Notes under the pieces: generated by a model
The model's input: the letters and a program-made list of their open reading frames with translations, nothing else
What the model was told of the DNA's origin: nothing
Databases searched by the model: none
Shown: piece after piece, positions 1-6,107 of the stretch
Numbering within the stretch: the stretch's first letter is position 1
Layout: each line of letters begins with the position of its first letter
Made by a program: the position numbers and the translations under genes
NCBI GenBank assembly: GCA_017647065.1
Contig: JAGCLI010000068.1
Coordinates: 1-8,276 of the forward strand
Direction: 5' to 3'
Source: Bacteroidales bacterium
GTDB lineage: Bacteria > Bacteroidota > Bacteroidia > Bacteroidales > P3
Length of the DNA: 8,276 nucleotides

Positions 1-78
1 AATTCCACAAAAGCGATAGGAGTTAATAATTACTTTTGCGAAATTGTGCTTGTTTTCATCGTTGTTTCTTTTTGTTTT

Positions 79-92
79 TTCTAACGTTAGAA
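79..92. repeat. 14-bp perfect palindrome, possible operator
   Basis: TTCTAACGTTAGAA reads identically on both strands and stops pairing one base further out. It sits about 115 bp upstream of the AraC gene's promoter element and just left of a minus-strand TAnnTTTG match. A dimeric regulator could bind it, but nothing identifies which one, and short palindromes do arise by chance in AT-rich DNA. Confidence 0.35.
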
Positions 93-141
93 TTGTGAAA
101 ATTTTCGTTTGCAAAAATATAATAAAAATTTCAGAACTTTA

Positions 142-183
142 TTTCTAATTTACAAGGACTTTTTTCGGATTTACAAGATTTTT
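142..183 (+). promoter_or_regulatory. Tandem 21-bp direct repeat, candidate AraC-type operator
   Basis: Two abutting 21-bp units, 142-162 and 163-183, share the pattern TTTC-n2-ATTTACAAG-n3-TTT and are identical at 16 of 21 positions. The pair ends 22 bp before the TATATTTG element of the following AraC-family gene. AraC-family proteins have two helix-turn-helix motifs and commonly bind direct repeats spaced by two helical turns next to the promoter. Position and geometry suggest autoregulation by the downstream gene product. That is inference from layout, not a known site. Confidence 0.5.
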
Positions 184-205
184 AATTTTTGTATTATAAT
201 TATGT

Positions 206-213
206 TATATTTG
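206..213 (+). promoter_or_regulatory. Probable -7 promoter element of the AraC-family gene
   Basis: TATATTTG matches the Bacteroidetes TAnnTTTG consensus and lies 28 bp before the ATG at 242. No good TTTG partner is found about 20 bp upstream, where the second 21-bp repeat sits instead. This would fit a promoter that depends on an activator. Confidence 0.5.
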
Positions 214-241
214 CAAAAAATTAAAATTTAGGTTTCTATTT

Positions 242-1108
242 ATGAAAAACAAGGCTTGTTTATTCAATTGGCAAGAACAATTTGATAAGGCAAAAAGTAA
301 AGAGAAGATAAACTACGATTTGTTGTACTCTAACAATATTGAAATTCTCAAAAACAACTTTGAGCCTTATCAAACCGATTATTACTTAGACATTTTCATT
401 GAAAAGGGGAGTGTTGTCGTTATGTTAGATATGAAAAAATATGAATTGCAAGCACCTTCTCTTTTTCTTGTACAAGAGAATAATGAATTGGAATTTATTT
501 CTTACAGCAACGACATAAAAATTCACTACTTGGTTATTGCTCCAAGTTTGAAAGATAATTTTTTAACAAACAATATACTCAACACCACTTATCACAACAA
601 AATTAAAGCAATGCCTTTGTATTCTCTGGAATCAAGAGAGAAAAAGATTTTCTCAAATCTATTCAAAGACGTAAAGAAATGTCTTTCTTATACAACAACT
701 CCTTACAGAATAGAGGCTGTTACGAATTTGACACGTGCGTATTACTATCTTTCTTTAAAAGAAAAAACAGAGAATGTATTTTTTAACGACTATGGAGTTT
801 GCGAAAAATTTTTCAATCTATTAAATGAATATGAAACAATAAACAAAGACACTAATTTTTATGCAGAAAGGTGTAATTTATCTAAGGGTTATTTTGAGTT
901 TGTGATAAAATCAAACACAGGAAAGACACCAAAAAGATGGATAGATGAGAAATTGGCAAACAAATGCAAGAAAAGACTTTTAGAAAACGATTATTCAACA
1001 GAAAAAATAGCAGAAGAATTGGGATTTAATTCTCTTGCTAATTTCTCAAACTTCTTTAAAAGAATGGTAAATCTTTCACCCTCAGAATTTAGACGAAGAA
1101 ACAAATAA
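242..1108 (+). CDS. AraC-family transcriptional regulator
   Basis: A 288-residue DNA-binding regulator. Residues 1 to about 110 form a beta-rich N-terminal sensing region of the cupin-like type seen in many Bacteroidetes AraC proteins. About 190-288 is the double helix-turn-helix domain. The first motif is near 205-235 (FYAERCNLSKGYFEF, then GKTPKRWI). The second is near 252-285 (TEKIAEELGFNS, then FFKRMVNLSPSEFRR), the usual AraC signature near the C-terminus. The ATG at 242 follows an A/T-rich stretch with no Shine-Dalgarno, which is normal for this phylum. The effector and target genes cannot be read from the sequence. The gene stands alone, because ispG just downstream has its own promoter. 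The tandem repeat in its leader suggests that it controls itself. Confidence 0.9.
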   Translation: MKNKACLFNWQEQFDKAKSKEKINYDLLYSNNIEILKNNFEPYQTDYYLDIFIEKGSVVVMLDMKKYELQAPSLFLVQENNELEFISYSNDIKIHYLVIAPSLKDNFLTNNILNTTYHNKIKAMPLYSLESREKKIFSNLFKDVKKCLSYTTTPYRIEAVTNLTRAYYYLSLKEKTENVFFNDYGVCEKFFNLLNEYETINKDTNFYAERCNLSKGYFEFVIKSNTGKTPKRWIDEKLANKCKKRLLENDYSTEKIAEELGFNSLANFSNFFKRMVNLSPSEFRRRNK

Positions 1109-1126
1109 TTAAATCAAAGAAATATT

Positions 1127-1158
1127 TTTGTGCGTCTCGGAGTTTTTCTGTACTTTTG
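1127..1158 (+). promoter_or_regulatory. Bacteroidetes-type promoter of ispG
   Basis: TTTG at 1127-1130, a 20-bp spacer, and TACTTTTG at 1151-1158 match the Bacteroidetes -33/-7 consensus (TTTG, 19-21 bp, TAnnTTTG). Transcription would start a few bases after 1158, leaving a short leader before the ATG at 1176. It starts 18 bp after the AraC gene stop, so ispG is probably transcribed independently. Confidence 0.75.
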
Positions 1159-1175
1159 TTCTCTATTATCAACAA

Positions 1176-2681
1176 ATGAATATTATGAATAGAAATATTC
1201 CTGCTTGGGAGGTATCAAACCCTGTTTCAAGACGCATTACAAAGCAAGTAATGGTTGGAAACCTTGGCATAGGTGGAGAAAATCCTGTTAGGATTCAGTC
1301 AATGACTAACACCGATACAATGGACACCGTTTCAACGGTAGAACAAACACTAAGATTAGTAGAAAAGGGTTGTGAATTAGTTAGAATCACTGCCTCGAAT
1401 GTTCAAGCAGCACAAAACCTTTATGAAATCAAGAACGAATTAGCGAAAAGAGGTTGTTTCGTTCCACTTATTGCAGATATACACTTCAATCCTAAGGCGG
1501 CAGAAGTTGCAGCCGCTATTGTGGAGAAGGTAAGAATAAATCCCGGAAATTATACCGATAGAAATATATCTAAAATCAACTATACAGACGAGGAATATGC
1601 TGCGGAGTTAGAAAAAATCACAGAAAAACTTGCTCCTCTTTTGGAAATCTGCAAGCGAAACAAGACTGCAATTAGAATAGGTACTAATCACGGCTCGCTA
1701 AGTCAGAGAATAATGGCTCGATATGGCGACACTCCTTTTGCAATGGCTACTTCGGCAATGGAGTTTGTGGAAATATGCAACAATCTTGGCTTTGAGAATC
1801 TTGTTTTGTCAATGAAGTCAAGCAATGTCAAGGTTATGCACTACGCAACTCGCACTTTGTGTGCTATGATGAAGGAAAGAGGATATGATTTTCCTATTCA
1901 CTTGGGCGTAACCGAAGCAGGAAATGAGTTTGAGGGCAGAATAAAATCTATTTCTGGCATTGGCAGTTTATTGGCTCTTGGAATTGGCGACACAATAAGG
2001 GTTTCGCTAACTGAAATTCCTGAAAACGAAATAGAGGTTGCAAAGAAAATTGTTGAGGCTTATAGGGATATGCCTTTTTCTTCATTAGAAAAATCAATAA
2101 ATTTAAACACAGAGTTTGAAAAACGTCAAAAGCCTACTGATTTTTCTATGGTTGAGAGAATTGATATTTGCAAAGAAAGTCCCGAAGCAGTGATAGAAAG
2201 GCTTAAAAACTCTGCTTATCCTGCCGGAGTTATTGTTCAGACGGACAAAGACTTTAATCAAGAGAGATTATTGGGCAACACAACTGCTTTGATTATGGAA
2301 TCAATGGCAGATAAGGTAGAGTTGTGCGACAAAGTCTTGCAAGCAGAACTTTTACAAGCAACAGGCGAAGAGATTTATAAGGCAGAATTTATTGCTTGTC
2401 CTTCTTGTGGAAGAACAAAGTATGACATTCAATCGGCATTAGCAAAAGTAAAAGAAAAATGTAAACATTTAAAGGGCTTAAAGATTGCTGTAATGGGTTG
2501 CATTGTGAATGGTCCGGGAGAAATGGCTGATGCAGATTATGGATATATTGGAGGATTGGAAAATAAGGTGCATCTTTATCGAGCAAAAGAGTTAGTGCAT
2601 TCTAATATTGCAGAAGAAGATGCATTGTCTTTATTGATTGAGATGATAAAAGAAGATGGTAAATGGCAAAATCCCAAGTAA
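1176..2681 (+). CDS. ispG: 4-hydroxy-3-methylbut-2-enyl diphosphate synthase (IspG/GcpE)
   Basis: Cytosolic iron-sulfur enzyme of the non-mevalonate isoprenoid pathway. It reductively converts 2-C-methyl-D-erythritol 2,4-cyclodiphosphate to HMBPP, the IspH substrate. From the ATG at 1176 it has 501 residues. The N-terminal TIM barrel carries RIQSMTNTDTMDT, RINPGNY, HLGVTEAG and GIGDTIRVSL. The C-terminal cluster domain has CPSCGRT (Cys408, Cys411) and GCIVNGPGE (Cys442, Glu449), the expected 4Fe-4S ligands. Between them, about residues 298-402, lies an insert absent from E. coli IspG and characteristic of plant and Bacteroidetes forms. It is about 105 residues, clearly shorter than in Bacteroides. 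The frame stays open upstream to a TTG at 1128, but that codon overlaps the -33 promoter element, so the start is placed at 1176; the ATG at 1185 is also possible. Confidence 0.95.
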   Translation: MNIMNRNIPAWEVSNPVSRRITKQVMVGNLGIGGENPVRIQSMTNTDTMDTVSTVEQTLRLVEKGCELVRITASNVQAAQNLYEIKNELAKRGCFVPLIADIHFNPKAAEVAAAIVEKVRINPGNYTDRNISKINYTDEEYAAELEKITEKLAPLLEICKRNKTAIRIGTNHGSLSQRIMARYGDTPFAMATSAMEFVEICNNLGFENLVLSMKSSNVKVMHYATRTLCAMMKERGYDFPIHLGVTEAGNEFEGRIKSISGIGSLLALGIGDTIRVSLTEIPENEIEVAKKIVEAYRDMPFSSLEKSINLNTEFEKRQKPTDFSMVERIDICKESPEAVIERLKNSAYPAGVIVQTDKDFNQERLLGNTTALIMESMADKVELCDKVLQAELLQATGEEIYKAEFIACPSCGRTKYDIQSALAKVKEKCKHLKGLKIAVMGCIVNGPGEMADADYGYIGGLENKVHLYRAKELVHSNIAEEDALSLLIEMIKEDGKWQNPK

Positions 2682-2687
2682 TTTGTG

Positions 2688-2695
2688 TACTTTTG
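2688..2695 (+). promoter_or_regulatory. Probable -7 promoter element of folE
   Basis: TACTTTTG fits TAnnTTTG and lies 7 bp after the ispG stop codon. The ten-base core TGTACTTTTG is identical to that before ispG. No clear TTTG is found about 20 bp upstream, where the sequence is near ATGG, so the match is partial. It implies transcription starting close to 2702, after the alternative TTG start or nearly on it. Confidence 0.55.
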
Positions 2696-2721
2696 CTGTT
2701 TAATTGACTAAAAATGATGTT

Positions 2722-3330
2722 ATGGAAGATTTTGGCTATCAAAAAATAGAACGATATAACGAAGATACATTAGAAAAACTTGCTTATCACTACAAAGAGA
2801 TAATCTCCTTGTTGGGAGAAGATGTAAACAGAGAGGGTTTGTTGGCAACGCCTATGAGAGTTGCTAAGGCAATGCAGTTTTTTACTCATGGGTATGATTT
2901 AAAGCCTGAGGAAATTTTGCGTTCGGCTATGTTTAAGGAGGATTACAAACAAATGGTAATTGTAAAAGACATTGAGATTTATTCTCTCTGCGAACATCAC
3001 ATGGTTCCTATGGTTGGAAAGGCTCATGTTGCTTATATTCCTAACGGATACATTGTGGGGCTAAGCAAAATTCCAAGAATTGTTGATGTTTTTGCAAGAA
3101 GACTGCAAGTTCAAGAAAGATTGACGCAACAAATTAAAGATTGCATTCAAAATACCTTAAATCCCTTAGGTGTAGCCGTTGTTATTGAGGCTCGACACTT
3201 GTGTATGAGTATGAGAGGTGTTCAAAAACAAAACTCTGTTACTACTACATCGGATTTTACAGGGGCTTTCCTTAAAAATAAAGAAACAAGAGAAGAATTT
3301 ATGCACCTTATAGGAGTAAATTTATTGTAA
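2722..3330 (+). CDS. folE: GTP cyclohydrolase I (FolE)
   Basis: Cytosolic zinc enzyme catalysing the first step of tetrahydrofolate synthesis: GTP and water give 7,8-dihydroneopterin triphosphate and formate. It usually works as a decamer. From the ATG at 2722 it has 202 residues, the normal size. The zinc ligands are visible: Cys90 and His93 in LCEHHMVP, and Cys161 in RHLCMSMRG, with the same 71-residue Cys-Cys separation as in E. coli. The stretch [20 protein letters not shown] and the motif [13 protein letters not shown] are also canonical. The frame can extend to a TTG at 2704, but this sits at or just after the predicted transcription start, so the ATG six codons on is preferred. The last codons form half of a hairpin shared with the convergent lpxD. 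Confidence 0.95.
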   Translation: MEDFGYQKIERYNEDTLEKLAYHYKEIISLLGEDVNREGLLATPMRVAKAMQFFTHGYDLKPEEILRSAMFKEDYKQMVIVKDIEIYSLCEHHMVPMVGKAHVAYIPNGYIVGLSKIPRIVDVFARRLQVQERLTQQIKDCIQNTLNPLGVAVVIEARHLCMSMRGVQKQNSVTTTSDFTGAFLKNKETREEFMHLIGVNLL

Positions 3331-3345
3331 TTTACTCCTGTAAGG
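3306..3345. terminator. Hairpin shared by convergent folE and lpxD ends
   Basis: 3306-3322 pairs with 3329-3345: 17 base pairs, one of them a U-G wobble in the plus-strand RNA (3311/3340), around a 6-base loop. The stem contains the last codons and both TAA stops of folE and lpxD. On the plus strand a loose T-rich tail follows (3346-3360). The minus-strand side has no clear U tract, so leftward termination is less certain. Confidence 0.7.
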
Positions 3346-4363
3346 CTTTAAGTTGTTTTTCTAAGTTGTCTATTTGCTTTTTCATTTGTTCTAATTTGCG
3401 GAAATAGACGTAACTTTTCATATATTGTTTTGCGTCTATGGCTGGTGAGCCTATGATTGTTGAACCTGATTTTACGTCTGAGATTATTCCTGCTTGGGCT
3501 CCTACTTGACATTTATCGCCTACGGATATGTGTCCTGCAAATCCTGCTTGTCCTCCTACGAAACAGTTGCTTCCTATCTTGGTTGAGCCTGCTACTCCTA
3601 CTTGTGCTGCCATTACGGTGGAGCTTCCTACTGTTACGTTATGACCTAATTGACATAGGTTATCAATTTTTGTGCCTTTTTCAACGACTGTTGAGCCCAT
3701 TGTTGCTCTATCTATTGTTGTGTTAGCTCCTATTTCTACGTCATCTTTGATTATTACATTTCCTATTTGAGCTATTTTTTTGAAAGTGCCGTCTGCAAGT
3801 GGTGCAAAGCCAAATCCGTCTGCTCCTATAACGGCTCCTGCGTGTATTATGCAATTATTTCCTATTACTGTGTCGTGATAGATTTTTACTCCTGCAAAAA
3901 TTGTTACGTTGTCGCCTATTGTTACGTTGTCGCCAATGTATGTGTGTGGATAAATCTTACAATTCTTTCCTATTTTTGCATCTTGTGAAACAACAACAAA
4001 CTCTCCTATATAGGCTTCTTCTCCGACGGTTGCTTTTTGGTCAATAACGGCAAGAGAAGAAATGCCTACTTTATTAAATCGATATTGATTATAGATTTCT
4101 AAAAGGTTTGCAAAACATGAATAAGCGTCTTTTACTCTTATAAGTGTTGCTTCTATTTTTTCTTCTGCAACAAAATCTTGGTTTACTATGACTATGCTTG
4201 ATTTTGTAGTGTAAATATATTGTGTGTATTTAGGATTGGCAAGGAATGATAAGCCTCCTTGTTCGCCTTCTTCTATTTTGCATAGTTTATTAACTATTAC
4301 TTCTTCGTTTCCTTCAACAACTCCTTGTAATAATTGGGCTATTTGTTTTGCACTAAATTCCAT
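3332..4363 (-). CDS. lpxD: UDP-3-O-acylglucosamine N-acyltransferase (LpxD)
   Basis: Acyltransferase of lipid A synthesis. It transfers a 3-hydroxyacyl chain from acyl carrier protein to the 2-amino group of UDP-3-O-acylglucosamine on the cytoplasmic side, acting as a trimer. Its 343 residues match the family. Residues 1 to about 100 are the uridine-binding N-terminal domain ([11 protein letters not shown]). About 105-305 are hexapeptide repeats forming a left-handed beta helix, including GADGFGFAP and [15 protein letters not shown]. The catalytic base is His241 in QLGHNV, equivalent to E. coli His239. The C-terminus (about 313-343) is a charged helix rich in Lys, Glu and Leu. It follows the ancestral end of the HhH frame by 12 bp, so it is probably the last gene of the moxR operon. 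Other lipid A genes (lpxC, lpxA, fabZ) that often accompany lpxD are not in the window. Confidence 0.95.
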   Translation of the reverse strand: MEFSAKQIAQLLQGVVEGNEEVIVNKLCKIEEGEQGGLSFLANPKYTQYIYTTKSSIVIVNQDFVAEEKIEATLIRVKDAYSCFANLLEIYNQYRFNKVGISSLAVIDQKATVGEEAYIGEFVVVSQDAKIGKNCKIYPHTYIGDNVTIGDNVTIFAGVKIYHDTVIGNNCIIHAGAVIGADGFGFAPLADGTFKKIAQIGNVIIKDDVEIGANTTIDRATMGSTVVEKGTKIDNLCQLGHNVTVGSSTVMAAQVGVAGSTKIGSNCFVGGQAGFAGHISVGDKCQVGAQAGIISDVKSGSTIIGSPAIDAKQYMKSYVYFRKLEQMKKQIDNLEKQLKALQE

Positions 4364-4375
4364 AATTTTATTTTT

Positions 4376-4615
4376 TTAATCGGATAATTTAATATAAGGG
4401 CGAAGTTTGTTGTATGTTTCTTCGTCCATTAAATGTACAAGTTTAATATCTTCTATTTTTGTAAAGTCTTTTTCATATTTTTTGCGAAAGCGTATAAAGG
4501 CTTTGGCAAGAGCAAAATCAATATAAGGGTGTCGTGCTAAGTATTTAGGGTCATCACTATTGATATTGATTTTTTTAATCTCTGTTTTGCCTGCATAGAA
4601 ATGTGGTTTTATTTG
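4376..4615 (-). pseudogene. Orphaned 3' half of the helix-hairpin-helix gene
   Basis: After the TAA at 4616-4618 the same frame stays open for 79 codons to a TAA at 4376-4378. The conceptual product begins QIKPHFYAG and holds a second ComEA-type unit: KININSDDPKYLARHPY, then FALAKAFIRFRKKY and ending YNKLRPYIKLSD. Bacteroidetes proteins of this kind usually have two or more such units in a row, so this is most likely the natural C-terminus cut off by a nonsense codon. Restoring a Glu or Lys codon (GAA or AAA for TAA) would give the expected pattern ATF-E/K-QIKPHF. No start codon is suitably placed for independent translation; the only in-frame ATG is late, within HLMDEE. It may be a recent mutation, a sequencing error, or a site of readthrough. 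Confidence 0.8.
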
Positions 4616-4975
4616 TTAAAAGGTTGCAGAGTCTATGCTATATACTTCTTTTAATTGTTCTACACTAATATAGCCTCCTAATTTTTGTCCGTATTTGTAA
4701 ATATTTCTTGCTCTTACTTTTCCTACTCCCCGAACTTCTTGAAGGTCTAAGGTATCCGAAGCATTAAGGTCAAGATAGACTGAGTCTTTGATAGGATATT
4801 GCGAAATGGGTTGCTGCTTTATTGAAATATTTTTTGATTCGTTTGCTTCTAAGGTAGAAAACTTGTCTTTAACAAAAAAAAATATCAAACCGAATCCCAA
4901 AGCAATGCCAATTAGGAAATATATTGCGTTTTTATGACGGTTTGATATGCGTTTAAGACGAATTTTATTATTCAT
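4616..4975 (-). CDS. Membrane-anchored helix-hairpin-helix (ComEA-like) protein, truncated
   Basis: The product up to the first stop has 119 residues. A basic N-terminus (KIRLKRISNRHK) precedes one membrane segment at about 17-36. A linker rich in Ser, Asn and Gln follows. From about 68 there is a helix-hairpin-helix unit: LDLNASDTLDLQEV, the hairpin RGVGKVRA at 82-89, then KLGGYISVEQLKEVYSID. Such units bind DNA backbone without sequence specificity, and in ComEA they take part in DNA uptake. The role of the Bacteroidetes relatives is not established, so no competence function is assigned. The ATG overlaps the stop of the TlpA-like gene as ATGA, which suggests coupled translation. The in-frame TAA at codon 120 falls just before the unit's last helix ends and removes a second unit. 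Confidence 0.75.
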   Translation of the reverse strand: MNNKIRLKRISNRHKNAIYFLIGIALGFGLIFFFVKDKFSTLEANESKNISIKQQPISQYPIKDSVYLDLNASDTLDLQEVRGVGKVRARNIYKYGQKLGGYISVEQLKEVYSIDSATF

Positions 4976-6102
4976 CGAATGCTTCTTCTATTGCTTTGTA
5001 GAAATAATTCTTCTACTGCTTTGTCAATTTCTTCTTTGTATAATTCTCTTTTTATCACTTTTCCGTCTTGATCGGCTATGATATTGAAAGGAATTGTTTG
5101 GAAATCATATTTTGCAGTTAGTTCATGTCCGTTTCCCCACAAAGAAAGCCATGGTAAAGGATTTGCTTTTGTAAATTCTAACCACTCAACAGGCTGTAAA
5201 TCCACTGATATACTAACTATTTCTAAACCTTTTGAATTGTATTTTTCGTATAGCTTTTTCAATTGTGGCAATTCTTCTTTGCAAGGCTTACACCACGATG
5301 CCCAAAAACATACTAAAACATATTTATGTGGCTTTATATCTCTTTCTGTGTATTCTTTTTCGTCTTTATCTATTGCTGTAAAACTTAATATTGAAGAAGA
5401 AAATGCTTTCTTTTGACGTTCTGCTAAGATTTTGCAAAGATAATTTGCCCAAATATTTTCTTCCTCTACACTAAGACATAAATTAGAGCATAAATCTATG
5501 ATAGGATTTTGATCATTTAACTTAAATTGCATTAATTGTCCTATAAGCAAAGAATAAACTAAGCCCGATTCTGAATTTTCTGATATATAGGTTTTATAAA
5601 GTTCCGATTGTTTGGCGTAAATGTCTTTTGAGATTTGGGGATTCTTTATGAGCAATCTATTTTGCTCCATTAAATCGTTATAAAACTTAGAAAAGGATTC
5701 TACTTTCTTTGAACCTGAATAGGTTGTTTTTAAAAAATCTTCTCTTTTAATGTATTTATCTATTCCACTTATTTTTATCGTTAGAGTTTCCCCTTTTTCT
5801 AATGGCAAGGGTATTGTTGTAGCAAATTGATTGCTCGCACTACTTATTATCATTGTGCAATCTTTTATTTTTTTGTCAAAAGAGATTGTATCAAAAACAA
5901 TTTGAGCTTTGCCACTTACAATTTGTGCTGTTTTAAGTGTGTCTTGTAATTGTTGTTCTATTTGATCAGGAGTTGCATATATAATTGCTATTTCTCCTTG
6001 TGCAAGTTCTGGTATTTCTACTATTAGTTCACTCTTGCTTGAACAAGAATTGAAAATAATTAATGTGATAAATAATGTTAGTAAAAGGCTTATCTTTTTC
6101 AT
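4972..6102 (-). CDS. TlpA/ResA-like thiol-disulfide oxidoreductase lipoprotein
   Basis: A 376-residue lipoprotein anchored in the envelope. The N-terminus MKKISLLLTLF, a hydrophobic core and the lipobox-like FNSC place the lipidated Cys at position 20. Residues about 25-130 look like the DUF4369-type beta domain common in Bacteroidetes thioredoxin lipoproteins, followed by a helical middle region. About 238-365 is a thioredoxin fold with the WCKPC active site (Cys271, Cys274) and the cis-proline loop QTIPFN (Pro338). It probably reduces or isomerises disulfides in exported proteins; the partner is unknown. Its start lies 5 bp after the stop of the 445-residue gene, and its stop overlaps the next start. 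The last residues (FLQSNRRSIR) look unnatural and follow a decayed 25-bp tandem duplication. Confidence 0.85.
   Translation of the reverse strand: MKKISLLLTLFITLIIFNSCSSKSELIVEIPELAQGEIAIIYATPDQIEQQLQDTLKTAQIVSGKAQIVFDTISFDKKIKDCTMIISSASNQFATTIPLPLEKGETLTIKISGIDKYIKREDFLKTTYSGSKKVESFSKFYNDLMEQNRLLIKNPQISKDIYAKQSELYKTYISENSESGLVYSLLIGQLMQFKLNDQNPIIDLCSNLCLSVEEENIWANYLCKILAERQKKAFSSSILSFTAIDKDEKEYTERDIKPHKYVLVCFWASWCKPCKEELPQLKKLYEKYNSKGLEIVSISVDLQPVEWLEFTKANPLPWLSLWGNGHELTAKYDFQTIPFNIIADQDGKVIKRELYKEEIDKAVEELFLQSNRRSIR
4975..5024 (-). repeat. Decayed 25-bp tandem duplication at a gene end
   Basis: On the minus strand ACAAAGCAGTAGAAGAA (5024-5008) recurs as ACAAAGCAATAGAAGAA (4999-4983), offset by 25 bases with one mismatch in 17; the rest of the unit is only partly conserved. 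Because 25 is not a multiple of three, the second copy is read in another frame, replacing what would be KAIEEAFDE with LQSNRRSIR at the C-terminus of the TlpA-like protein. Confidence 0.6.
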
Positions 6103-6107
6103 ATTTC

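Larger units (their letters stand above)
1..241. other. Non-coding leader upstream of the AraC-family gene
   Basis: No convincing gene lies here. The minus strand is open in one frame from about 114 to the left edge, but it has no ATG and no recognisable product. The stretch is very AT-rich and holds possible regulatory sites: a perfect 14-bp palindrome at 79-92, a tandem 21-bp direct repeat at 142-183, and a TATATTTG promoter element at 206-213. Two further TAnnTTTG matches, at 31-38 on the plus strand and 112-119 on the minus strand, lack an upstream partner element and may be chance. Confidence 0.6.

Noticed and set aside
31..38. TACTTTTG as a distal plus-strand promoter for the AraC gene
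   Set aside because: No upstream TTTG at the right spacing, and it would give a leader of about 200 bases. TATATTTG at 206-213 is better placed.
30..59. Minus-strand ATG followed by nine codons and a stop, as a possible leader peptide
   Set aside because: No downstream gene is in view and no attenuator structure is seen. Expected by chance.
1..114. Minus-strand open frame running off the left edge, starting at a TTG at 114-112
   Set aside because: About 38 codons without an ATG, no recognisable motif, and the TTG overlaps a promoter-like element. It is too short to claim as a partial gene.
2389..2586. Minus-strand open frame inside ispG
   Set aside because: It lies opposite the conserved 4Fe-4S domain and has no motif of its own.
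3457..3988. Plus-strand open frames opposite lpxD (3457-3726 and 3767-3988)
   Set aside because: They are antisense to a clearly conserved gene. Their Leu- and Cys/Tyr-rich composition is what complementing hexapeptide-repeat codons produces.
4616..4618. Reassignment of TAA to an amino acid, explaining the open frame after the HhH stop
   Set aside because: TAA is the normal terminator of the AraC, ispG, folE, lpxD and 445-residue genes here, so a changed code is ruled out. Only a local event can explain it.
4616..4975. Assigning a DNA-uptake (comEA) role to the HhH gene
   Set aside because: The fold is shared by many proteins, and no other competence gene is in the window.
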